From IMG/VR virus record IMGVR_UViG_3300008259_000193, positions 1-33,905 of that record: a stretch of 33,905 nucleotides of DNA, one strand, 5' to 3'. Shown here one piece after another: positions 14,716-20,883 of the stretch (position 1 is the stretch's first letter; each line of letters starts with the position of its first letter). This stretch comes from a virus. A program made the position numbers and the translations under genes. The notes under the pieces were generated by a model. That model did not search any database. It was not told the origin of the DNA and saw nothing but the letters and a program-made list of their open reading frames with translations.

Positions 14716-14724
14716 GGCGCTGTA

Positions 14725-14739
14725 CCTTTCAAAGATCAA
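14725..14739 (-). promoter_or_regulatory. repeated leader box TTGAxxTTTGAAAGG
   Basis: The minus strand reads TTGATCTTTGAAAGG, nine bases before the ATG at 14715. It matches the boxes at 12334-12320, 15270-15256 and 16299-16285. Confidence 0.5.
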
Positions 14740-14790
14740 AGACTAGTGGGACAAGTTGCAGCAGCCGGGTGAGTGACTGCCGCTGTGGCA

Positions 14791-14810
14791 ATTATACACT
14801 ACTCGTGAGT
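14791..14810 (-). promoter_or_regulatory. candidate promoter with GTATAAT -10 and ACTCACGAG box
   Basis: The minus strand carries TATAAT (14796-14791), preceded five bases upstream by ACTCACGAG (14810-14802). No good -35 is present at 16-18 bases, so an activator may bind the ACTCACGAG box. The same box lies upstream of a TATAAT at 16346-16341. The site overlaps the end of the gene at 14799-15017 and would serve the gene starting at 14715. Confidence 0.45.
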
Positions 14811-15017
14811 GGCAAGTGCCGCCGCATCTTCAATGGCTATGACAACGCGTGGGTCCAACAGCTCGCGAATGTCAACGCCTTTCACCTTGGCTGTGATGAG
14901 GTAAGCCTCGGCACGAAAGGCGGGGTCGGTCTCCGTTGCGGTTTGGCCAGGCACAAACTCCAGCTCGCAATCCAGCTCAACGCCGTCAACGGTCATACTG
15001 TGCGTGATGATGTCCAT
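14799..15017 (-). CDS. small hypothetical protein, 72 residues
   Basis: The protein begins MDIITHSMTVDGVELDCELE and is mostly beta strand, ending in a helix (VVIAIEDAAALATHE). The ATG at 15017 follows GGAGGCCTGAGATC. It lies 4 bases after the stop of the upstream gene, in the same transcript. Its final codons overlap the promoter of the next unit. The function is unknown. Confidence 0.65.
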   Translation of the reverse strand: MDIITHSMTVDGVELDCELEFVPGQTATETDPAFRAEAYLITAKVKGVDIRELLDPRVVIAIEDAAALATHE

Positions 15018-15021
15018 GATC

Positions 15022-15246
15022 TCAGGCCTCCACTTTGGCTACGTCGGGGGCCAGTCCAAACTCGATAGCATACTTAAGCGTGAACATTTGCTCAAGCAAA
15101 GGCTTGCGCATGGCAAGGTACGCATCAAACTCCTTCACGTCTTTGGACGTTTTGATGTTTTGCAACGCCATGGCATGTTCGAAGTCTTCGATTGCCTTGA
15201 GGAGGGCCTCAAGACGAGGCCTGGGGATGGTAACGGTCTGTGGCAT
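15022..15246 (-). CDS. small helical hypothetical protein, 74 residues
   Basis: The protein begins MPQTVTIPRPRLEALLKAIE and is otherwise two long helices (DFEHAMALQNIKTSKD, LEQMFTLKYAIEFG). The ATG at 15246 follows GAAAGGTAGATTACC, the repeated leader. A hairpin and a TATAAT box lie just upstream, so it may head its own transcript. No family is recognised. Confidence 0.65.
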   Translation of the reverse strand: MPQTVTIPRPRLEALLKAIEDFEHAMALQNIKTSKDVKEFDAYLAMRKPLLEQMFTLKYAIEFGLAPDVAKVEA

Positions 15247-15255
15247 GGTAATCTA

Positions 15256-15270
15256 CCTTTCAAAAGTCAA
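15256..15270 (-). promoter_or_regulatory. repeated leader box TTGAxxTTTGAAAGG
   Basis: The minus strand reads TTGACTTTTGAAAGG, nine bases before the ATG at 15246. It belongs to the family of four boxes in the minus-strand block. Confidence 0.5.
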
Positions 15271-15275
15271 AGAAT

Positions 15276-15298
15276 GGGAGGCCAGTCCTAGGCCTCCC
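15276..15298 (-). terminator. hairpin between DUF932 gene and next gene, possible terminator
   Basis: GGGAGGCC (15276-15283) and GGCCTCCC (15291-15298) form a perfect 8-base-pair GC-rich stem with a 7-base loop. On the minus strand it is followed by ATTCTTTGACTTTTG, an interrupted T-rich tract, so it may be a weak terminator or attenuator. The candidate -10 at 15308-15303 lies upstream of it, so a transcript from there would carry the hairpin in its leader. Confidence 0.5.
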
Positions 15299-15302
15299 GT
15301 GA

Positions 15303-15308
15303 ATTATA
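15303..15308 (-). promoter_or_regulatory. candidate -10 box
   Basis: The minus strand reads GTATAATTC directly after the stop of the DUF932 gene. No convincing -35 is present. It is the third GTATAAT on this strand located 45-90 bases before a gene with the TTTGAAAGG leader. Confidence 0.35.
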
Positions 15309-15310
15309 CA

Positions 15311-16276
15311 TCAAGCCAGCGTCAGGAGCTCCTCGGCAACTTTGGCCTTGACATTCACACCGCCGCCAAACCAGGCATTGGCCAGCCGAGCATCGCTGGT
15401 GCGAGCGGTTTCCCAATCCAGGAGCTGAGTGACGGCATTGAGTGCGCCCCATGCCGTACCTTTGGCCGATTCCAGCTCCGCGCCGATGCCGGCGCCTTCA
15501 AAGAGGGCCAGTGCCCGTGCTGCAGCGCGGCTCGGCTTTTTCTCGTCGCCGCCAAGAATCTTGGTGAAGACGTTCTGTGCCTGCGCCGAGCTGAGTTTGA
15601 TACCGGCCAGGACCTTGGCGGTTTGCTCGAAAGTTTTGAATGCGTCGTTGAACTCGCCGAGCCGCGCTTTGACCGACGCCGGATCAAAGATGCTGTTATG
15701 GCGAACTTGCACCACGCTTTGCATGCCTGCGCCAATCGCAATCTGCATGGTGTTGTTGCACACAACGCGGACGGGGGTGAGCCGTGCCTGAGTGGCCAGA
15801 GAGCCATCGCAGCTACTGGCCAATAGGAGATATGGGTTGACCTTGTCGCCGGCAACGGCGAACTCGCCATCCATGCGGGCCAGTGCCCAATAATGAGCGC
15901 CGTTGCGAAGGACGCCGGCTGTTTCCAAGTGGGCTATCGTGCCGACCATGTCGCGGAAGAATTCCAGCACCTCAATCGGCTGAACGATCTTGTAGCTGTT
16001 GGACACCAAGCCGAGGGGGACCTTGGTATCGGCGCGATACATCACCTTCTTGCCGTGATAGGCGAGCCGCTCGGCACGCATGCCATTCCATACAGACGGC
16101 GGGATGTCAAAGTTGACGGTGGCGGTGGCCAGCTGGAAGTCCAAGCCAGATTCCTCGGCCCAGGTTTCAATGGGGCTATCCTGCGTGAGGCGCTGCCCCA
16201 GGCCGTGCCAAGGTGTATCGCCAACGTAAGCCATAGCTGCTTTGCCGGTGGAGGTGGATGCGATCATGTGAGCCAT
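15311..16276 (-). CDS. DUF932 / TIGR03299-type phage/plasmid protein
   Basis: A 321-residue protein of the DUF932 family (TIGR03299, phage/plasmid-like). Recognisable features are TPWHGLGQRL near residues 21-30, VPLGLVSNSYKIVQP near 86-100, FRDMVG, and RVVCNNTMQIA near residue 170. A helical C-terminal part follows. The biochemical role of the family is not established; members are common in phages and plasmids. It is the first gene of the minus-strand block. It starts at 16276 behind TTTGAAAGGAACGCAAA and a TATAAT promoter in the divergent control region. Confidence 0.85.
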   Translation of the reverse strand: MAHMIASTSTGKAAMAYVGDTPWHGLGQRLTQDSPIETWAEESGLDFQLATATVNFDIPPSVWNGMRAERLAYHGKKVMYRADTKVPLGLVSNSYKIVQPIEVLEFFRDMVGTIAHLETAGVLRNGAHYWALARMDGEFAVAGDKVNPYLLLASSCDGSLATQARLTPVRVVCNNTMQIAIGAGMQSVVQVRHNSIFDPASVKARLGEFNDAFKTFEQTAKVLAGIKLSSAQAQNVFTKILGGDEKKPSRAAARALALFEGAGIGAELESAKGTAWGALNAVTQLLDWETARTSDARLANAWFGGGVNVKAKVAEELLTLA

Positions 16277-16284
16277 TTTGCGTT

Positions 16285-16299
16285 CCTTTCAAAGATCAG
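16285..16299 (-). promoter_or_regulatory. repeated leader box, CTGATCTTTGAAAGG variant
   Basis: The minus strand reads CTGATCTTTGAAAGG, eight bases before the ATG at 16276. It is the fourth member of the leader family. Confidence 0.5.
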
Positions 16300-16340
16300 G
16301 TTGGTTGTTACAGCAATCTGAAGTGTGTTGCTGTGAAAGC

Positions 16341-16364
16341 ATTATACGCCGCATTCTCGTGAGT
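16341..16364 (-). promoter_or_regulatory. candidate promoter of the minus-strand block
   Basis: The minus strand has TATAAT (16346-16341) with ACTCACGAG (16364-16356) upstream, matching the combination at 14810-14791. The -35 region is poor (GTACAA). Transcription would start near 16334 and reach the DUF932 gene at 16276. It lies in the 362-base gap 16277-16638, which also holds the palindrome and hairpins listed below and has no convincing gene. Confidence 0.5.
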
Positions 16365-16429
16365 TGTACACAGGTTTGCGAAAATTTTACAATTCTGTAC
16401 TTGCGTTTTAAGAATCAGGTTACAACTTC

Positions 16430-16449
16430 ACGAAACTGTACACTTTCGT
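16430..16449. promoter_or_regulatory. near-perfect 20-base palindrome, candidate operator
   Basis: The sequence ACGAAACTGTACACTTTCGT is palindromic at 18 of 20 positions; only the C at positions 7 and 14 breaks symmetry. Its TGTACA core recurs at 16365-16370 and 16502-16507, and TGTACT occurs at 16396-16401. This is what a dimeric repressor site looks like. It lies midway between the minus promoter and the plus gene at 16639. Confidence 0.55.
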
Positions 16450-16515
16450 TTCTCAAGACTTGAGCACCACAACTTTTTGTCCTGGCCCCATGAGCTGTGG
16501 ATGTACAATGCCTGA

Positions 16516-16532
16516 CGGCCCAGATCGGGCCG
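16516..16532 (+). other. short GC-rich hairpin in the divergent leader
   Basis: CGGCCC (16516-16521) pairs with GGGCCG (16527-16532) across a 5-base loop. No T-run follows on the plus strand. It lies in the presumed leader of the primase-helicase gene at 16639. Confidence 0.4.
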
Positions 16533-16560
16533 CAACACACCTTGACCGTTGAAAGAAAGA

Positions 16561-16592
16561 AGGCTTGGAGCTGTTTGAGCAACTCCAAGCCT
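16561..16592. terminator. 10-base-pair hairpin, possible terminator or attenuator
   Basis: AGGCTTGGAG (16561-16570) pairs perfectly with CTCCAAGCCT (16583-16592) across a 12-base loop. On the plus strand TTGAAAT follows, which is a poor T-run. On the minus strand TCTTTCTTTC follows, which would terminate leftward transcription. Either it blocks readthrough into the minus block or it attenuates the leader of gene 16639. Confidence 0.5.
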
Positions 16593-16638
16593 TTGAAATC
16601 ATGGCAACTGCGATTAACCATGTAAGGAGACCATTGGC

Positions 16639-18723
16639 ATGTCAACCGGCTTTGCAGCGCAGACGACACAACCGGCAACATTATACCAAGACTTTCTAGC
16701 TGCGCGGGGCTTCACTCCGGCGGATGAAACGCAGCTTGGCTTGGAGCTTCTCGACCCCGATGAGACCTACGCGTTGCTAGGTCATACTCGTGAGTGGAGC
16801 ATCAAACTTCCTTACTTCGACATCCAAGGGCAGGAAACCGGCTTTACTCGTGTAAGGCTTCTTATGCCTAAGAGCAAGATGAAGTACTCGCAGGCACGGG
16901 CATCGGGATCCCACATTTACTTCCCCCCGACGGTGGGGTGGAAGCAGGTTTGCCAGGACGTTGATGTGCCGCTCATCATTACGGAGGGGGAGTTCAAGAC
17001 CTGGGCATTGACCAGGAAGATTGCCGCTGACCAGCTGCCTTACGCGGCCTTAGGCTTGGCGGGGGTCACGAGTTGGACGGACCGTACGGGGTTGCATCTC
17101 CACAAGGACCTGATGCAGATTTATTGGAAACGTAAGACCAGTTTCCAGGAGAAGCACCGCAAGGTTTACATCGTCTTTGACTATGATGGGGCGGGGGATG
17201 ATGGGGAGCCTAATGAGCAGGTGGGGATGGCGGAAACCAGGCTCGCGGTCACCCTTAGAGGCCTTGGCGCTGAGGTCTACCTCTGCCGAGTCGGGAAGTT
17301 TGGGCCAGGCAAAGGCTCCAAGTATGCCATAGATGACCATTTGCAGGGTGGTGGGGACTTGGGGCAGGTACTCTCCACCACGTCCACGGTGATGAACGGC
17401 ATCGATACGTTGGAAACCAAGCTTTATGAGTTCAAAACGCTCTACGCCTTGTACAATGGGGACGTAATCCGCTTGCGGGATGGCCTCATTTTGCCCTGGT
17501 CAAAGGCAAAGATTGATTCGGCGCAGCATTACTTCATTCAAATCACGCAAAAACCGAACGGGCAAACCAGTAGTCGTGAGATTGCGCTGATTGATGAATA
17601 CAAAAAATGGCCTAAGTGCTGCAAATTAGAGCACATAGGAATGTATCCCGAGCACCAAGGGATGCCAATCACCCCTGATAAATGTTATAACCTTTTTAAG
17701 CCTTGGGCGTATGAGCCCGCATCCGGTGATCCAAGCCCATATTTGGAATTTTGTAAGTACTTTTTTCAGGCCGAGCCTCACTTTGAGGAATACTGGCACG
17801 ACTGGGTGGCCAATGTCATCCAACAGCCGTGGCGGCGAAATAACACCACGCCGCAGTTCATTCACGACATGGAAGGTATGGGCAAGTCCGCAGTACCGGA
17901 GTTCGTCGCTGAGATGCTAGGGTATGGGGACGGGGCGCCGGCGGCAACGCTAGGCCCCGATGATCTATTCGGCAACTTCAACGGCTTGATGAAAGGCAAG
18001 GTCTTCGTTGTGGTGAATGAGCCCTCATCGGACCGCGACGATCACAGCGCAAAGCTAAAGAATCTGATCACCGGCAAAGAAATCACAATCAACAATAAGT
18101 ACGGGGCGCAATACACGCTACGGAACTACGTCAACTACGTCTTTACCAGCAATAAGCCTTACATCACACATATGGGGGAAAGCTCTCGGCGCGAAGCTAT
18201 CTACAAATGCCCAACCTTCAATCAGCTGGACATCCTAACCAGAGTGGGGAAGATGATGCAATGGGCTAGGGCCAATAACGGCGCGGGCTTCTCTGCGGTG
18301 CTTAATTGGTACATGAACCGCGACATTCACGACTATGACCCCTACGCGCCAGCCCCTAAAACCAAGTACAAAGACATTGCCATCGCGTTAAGCAAAACGC
18401 CAATGGAAAGCTTTGCCGTTGAGCTCACGGGCTGGGTAACAGAACACCTTGAAGGGGTTGCTGCTTTCACGGCGGCGCAGCTTGCTATTCTCTGCGAGCG
18501 TTGGGGCCACGACATCCGCCCTAAGGCCCAATACATCAAAAAGGCACTGCAGGCGCACGGCGACTTGGAGCCTAACAAAGTCATTAAGCTGGGCGGAAAA
18601 ACACATAGATTCACGTTTTTTGTGGTTACAAATTCGGTGCACAAAAACCGTAACCATGGGGATCTCACGACTGTGGCAAAGAACACAGAGGATGCGATTA
18701 AGCGTGAAATTGAGCAAATTTAA
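16639..18723 (+). CDS. primase-helicase with TOPRIM-like and SF3 helicase domains
   Basis: A 694-residue replication protein. The N-terminal half has a TOPRIM-like (DUF3854-type) region: ITEGEFKTWAL near residue 113 and VYIVFDYDGAGDD near 178, with YAIDDHL further on. The C-terminal half looks like a DUF5906/NrS-1-type superfamily 3 helicase: a degenerate Walker A in MEGMGKSAVPEF near 411, the acidic VFVVVNEPSSDRDDH, a sensor-like VFTSNKPY and an arginine-finger-like SSRREAIYK. A wHTH-like C-terminus follows. It probably unwinds the fork and may prime. The ATG follows TAAGGAG. It is transcribed away from the DUF932 block. Confidence 0.82.
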   Translation: MSTGFAAQTTQPATLYQDFLAARGFTPADETQLGLELLDPDETYALLGHTREWSIKLPYFDIQGQETGFTRVRLLMPKSKMKYSQARASGSHIYFPPTVGWKQVCQDVDVPLIITEGEFKTWALTRKIAADQLPYAALGLAGVTSWTDRTGLHLHKDLMQIYWKRKTSFQEKHRKVYIVFDYDGAGDDGEPNEQVGMAETRLAVTLRGLGAEVYLCRVGKFGPGKGSKYAIDDHLQGGGDLGQVLSTTSTVMNGIDTLETKLYEFKTLYALYNGDVIRLRDGLILPWSKAKIDSAQHYFIQITQKPNGQTSSREIALIDEYKKWPKCCKLEHIGMYPEHQGMPITPDKCYNLFKPWAYEPASGDPSPYLEFCKYFFQAEPHFEEYWHDWVANVIQQPWRRNNTTPQFIHDMEGMGKSAVPEFVAEMLGYGDGAPAATLGPDDLFGNFNGLMKGKVFVVVNEPSSDRDDHSAKLKNLITGKEITINNKYGAQYTLRNYVNYVFTSNKPYITHMGESSRREAIYKCPTFNQLDILTRVGKMMQWARANNGAGFSAVLNWYMNRDIHDYDPYAPAPKTKYKDIAIALSKTPMESFAVELTGWVTEHLEGVAAFTAAQLAILCERWGHDIRPKAQYIKKALQAHGDLEPNKVIKLGGKTHRFTFFVVTNSVHKNRNHGDLTTVAKNTEDAIKREIEQI

Positions 18724-18955
18724 CAGTTTTCTGTAACTTTGTGAGAAAAGTGTAACTCGTTAAGTTGTTGATTTCATTGGAAAATTTACAAAGTTACATA
18801 ATTACATTAAATTTAAAAGATATATATATATACATATGTGTGTGTGCTTTTATAGAGTTTTTGGCAGATGTAACCTTTTTTGTAACCCGTGAGCTTACGT
18901 GCGCTTCGCAAAGCCTATGTCCTTCCGACCACACCTTGCCGTACAATCCACGACT
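18724..18955. repeat. AT-rich noncoding region with TGTAAC repeats
   Basis: No gene is supported here. TGTAAC occurs at 18732, 18751, 18869 and 18881, and in inverted form (GTTACA) at 18793. TGTAACTTTGT (18732-18742) has a perfect 11-base inverted copy ACAAAGTTACA at 18788-18798. A run of alternating TA then TG dinucleotides spans about 18820-18847. The combination of iteron-like repeats, easily melted DNA and a neighbouring replicative helicase is what an origin or a regulator-binding cluster would show. Confidence 0.5.
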
Positions 18956-19429
18956 ATGACTACCAAAACACCCTCGCCGAAAGGAAATGGAAAGTTCCTT
19001 GGGCGGCCGACGAAGTACGATCCCAAGTATTGCGACATTGTCATCGAGCTTGGCAAGAAGGGCTACAGCAGAGCGCAGATGTTCGCAGCAACGGGCGTGC
19101 CTTACGCTACGTTTAAAGCCTGGGAGCATGGTCAGCCGGATTTTCAAGCCGCCATGGATGAAGCGAAGGCTCATGCACTGGCATTTTGGGAAGATATGGC
19201 GTGCAATCACATGGTCGAAGCACCAGGTGGAGTGAAGCTCAACACCGGACTTTGGTCACGGTCCATGGCTGCGCGGTTTCCCCGTGATTACCGCGAGAAC
19301 GCCAAGGTTGAGGTTGTGGGCAAAGACGACGGGCCGATTGAAATTGATCACATTCATGACTTCTCGAAGACTTTGCTCGATGATTTGCTTGGCATAAGGC
19401 AAAAGGATGCTAAGTCAAAAGGCGGCTGA
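18956..19429 (+). CDS. terS: terminase small subunit
   Basis: The DNA-recognition subunit of the packaging motor, 157 residues from the ATG at 18956 (MTTKTPSPKGNGKFLGRPTK). After the GRPTKYDPKYCD start a helix-turn-helix is visible (SRAQMFAATGVPYATFKAW). A charged region follows (NAKVEVVGKDDGPIEIDHI), with an oligomerisation-like C-terminus. It overlaps the large subunit gene by 23 bases. Starts at GTG 18899 or ATG 18917 are possible. None has a good ribosome binding site, and TACAAT at 18942-18947 sits unusually close to the chosen ATG. Confidence 0.8.
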   Translation: MTTKTPSPKGNGKFLGRPTKYDPKYCDIVIELGKKGYSRAQMFAATGVPYATFKAWEHGQPDFQAAMDEAKAHALAFWEDMACNHMVEAPGGVKLNTGLWSRSMAARFPRDYRENAKVEVVGKDDGPIEIDHIHDFSKTLLDDLLGIRQKDAKSKGG

Positions 19430-20831
19430 GCAGCTTGCGGAGCGAATCCGCAACGGGCCGGACCTAAACAAAATGGCGCCTGAATGGCAGGCTGCACATC
19501 AAGCGCGGCAGAAATGGTTGCTTATTGCCAATGACCATCAAATCCCTCCTGGTGGCAACTGGTGGTCGATCTGGTTGTTGTTAGCAGGCCGCGGGGCTGG
19601 TAAGACGCGATGCGCCGCGGAATGGACCTGGTACGAAGCTTGGTCTAACCCAAACACTCGGTGGCTCGTATCAGCACCTACAAGCTCGGATGTTCGTGAC
19701 GTGTGCTTTGAGGGCGACTCAGGTCTCCTTCGCGTCATTCCTGAGATCCTGATTGCTGACTACATCAAGTCGTTGCATGAGCTTAAGCTTGTCAATGGTT
19801 CTATCATCAAAGGCATCCCAGCTAGTGAGCCTAATCGCTTTCGCGGACCTCAGTTCCATGGCGGTTGGCTTGATGAGCTGGCGGCCTGGGAGTACTTGGA
19901 TGACTCATGGGATATGCTCAACTTTGGCATGCGATTAGGCCAGCGCCCTCGACTCATTTGTACGACAACGCCTAAGCCAAAGCCTCTCATCATTGATCTG
20001 GTGAACCGCGAAGGTGAGGATGTGGTGTACACCTCGGCTTCGACGTATGACAACATTCAGAACCTGGCCCCAACTTTCCAAAAGCAGATCCTGCAATATG
20101 AAGGCACCAAGCTAGGGCGCCAAGAAATTCACGCTGAGATCATCGATCCGGAAGAAGCCGGCATTGTCAAGCGTGATTGGTTTAAGCTTTGGCCGCACGA
20201 GAAGCCATTGCCCAGATTTGAGTACGTGATTCAAAGCTACGATTGCGCCACGTCTGACAAAACCAAGAACGATCCAACAGCCTGCTCGGTGTGGGGCGTC
20301 TTTAAGCCAAGTCCCGACAAGCCAATGAGCGTCATGCTCATCGATTGCTGGGAGGAGTACATGCAATATCCCGAGCTGCGACCTAAAGTCATGGATGAGT
20401 ATGGCGCGATCTACGGGGATGAGAACGAGTTTGGGCATGGAAAAAAGGTTGACCTGATCCTGATCGAGGATAAAAGCGCCGGTATCTCACTCATCCAAGA
20501 CTTGCAGCGTGCCGGCTTGCCCGTTCGTGGCTACAACCCGGGCAATGCCGACAAGATGACGCGACTCAACATCGTGGCACCCATCATTGAGCGTGGCCGT
20601 GTCTACATTCCCGAGTCCATAAAGAATCCCGGCATGGCGCGTGATTGGGCCGAGGTCCTGATCTCGCAGATCTGTTCTTTTCCCGAAGTTCGGCACGACG
20701 ACTTGGTGGATACGACCACGCAGGCACTACGAGTGATTCGTGATATGGGCCTGATCAACATCGACCCGGTCATTGTCGTTGATGAGTATGACGAAGATCG
20801 GCAGAAAAGAGTTAACCCCTACGCGGTTTGA
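19407..20831 (+). CDS. terL: terminase large subunit
   Basis: The ATPase and nuclease of the DNA-packaging motor, 474 residues. Walker A is GRGAGKTR (residues 61-68), Walker B is GGWLDELAAWE with D156 and E157, and the CTTTPKPKPL coupling motif is at about 185-194. The RNase H-like nuclease shows SYDCATSDK (D279), LIEDKSAG (E354, D355) and RHDDLVDTTTQAL (D431, D435). The length and motif order fit a complete protein. The ATG at 19407 follows GCAAAAGG inside the small subunit gene. Confidence 0.96.
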   Translation: MLSQKAAEQLAERIRNGPDLNKMAPEWQAAHQARQKWLLIANDHQIPPGGNWWSIWLLLAGRGAGKTRCAAEWTWYEAWSNPNTRWLVSAPTSSDVRDVCFEGDSGLLRVIPEILIADYIKSLHELKLVNGSIIKGIPASEPNRFRGPQFHGGWLDELAAWEYLDDSWDMLNFGMRLGQRPRLICTTTPKPKPLIIDLVNREGEDVVYTSASTYDNIQNLAPTFQKQILQYEGTKLGRQEIHAEIIDPEEAGIVKRDWFKLWPHEKPLPRFEYVIQSYDCATSDKTKNDPTACSVWGVFKPSPDKPMSVMLIDCWEEYMQYPELRPKVMDEYGAIYGDENEFGHGKKVDLILIEDKSAGISLIQDLQRAGLPVRGYNPGNADKMTRLNIVAPIIERGRVYIPESIKNPGMARDWAEVLISQICSFPEVRHDDLVDTTTQALRVIRDMGLINIDPVIVVDEYDEDRQKRVNPYAV

Positions 20832-20841
20832 GCCGTATAAT
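20812..20841 (+). promoter_or_regulatory. candidate late promoter before the giant gene
   Basis: TTAACC (20812-20817, 4 of 6 consensus) is followed by 18 bases and a perfect TATAAT (20836-20841). It straddles the end of the large terminase gene. Transcription from about 20848 would begin just before the hairpin at 20852-20867. Confidence 0.5.
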
Positions 20842-20851
20842 GCGTAGGCGA

Positions 20852-20867
20852 TCTCGCGCTTGCGAGA
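20852..20867 (+). other. hairpin at the presumed 5' end of the late transcript
   Basis: TCTCGC (20852-20857) pairs with GCGAGA (20862-20867) around a GCTT loop. It lies between the TATAAT box and the ribosome binding site AAGAGGG of the next gene. Being within about five bases of the predicted transcript start, it could protect the messenger's 5' end. It lacks the T-run of a terminator. Confidence 0.45.
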
Positions 20868-20883
20868 CTTAAGAGGGTTTAGC

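Noticed and set aside
14233-14772. 179-codon plus-strand frame opposite the CDKHVGKM gene
   Set aside because: It is antisense to a gene with a good leader and conserved-looking motifs, and it runs into an intergenic region without its own signals.
15035-15826. 263-codon plus-strand frame opposite the DUF932 gene
   Set aside because: The DUF932 family motifs on the minus strand are clear; the plus frame spans several gene boundaries and shows no recognisable protein features.
18819-18847. alternating TA/TG run as a terminator
   Set aside because: It lacks a GC-rich stem with a following T-run; it is better described as low-complexity, easily melted DNA.
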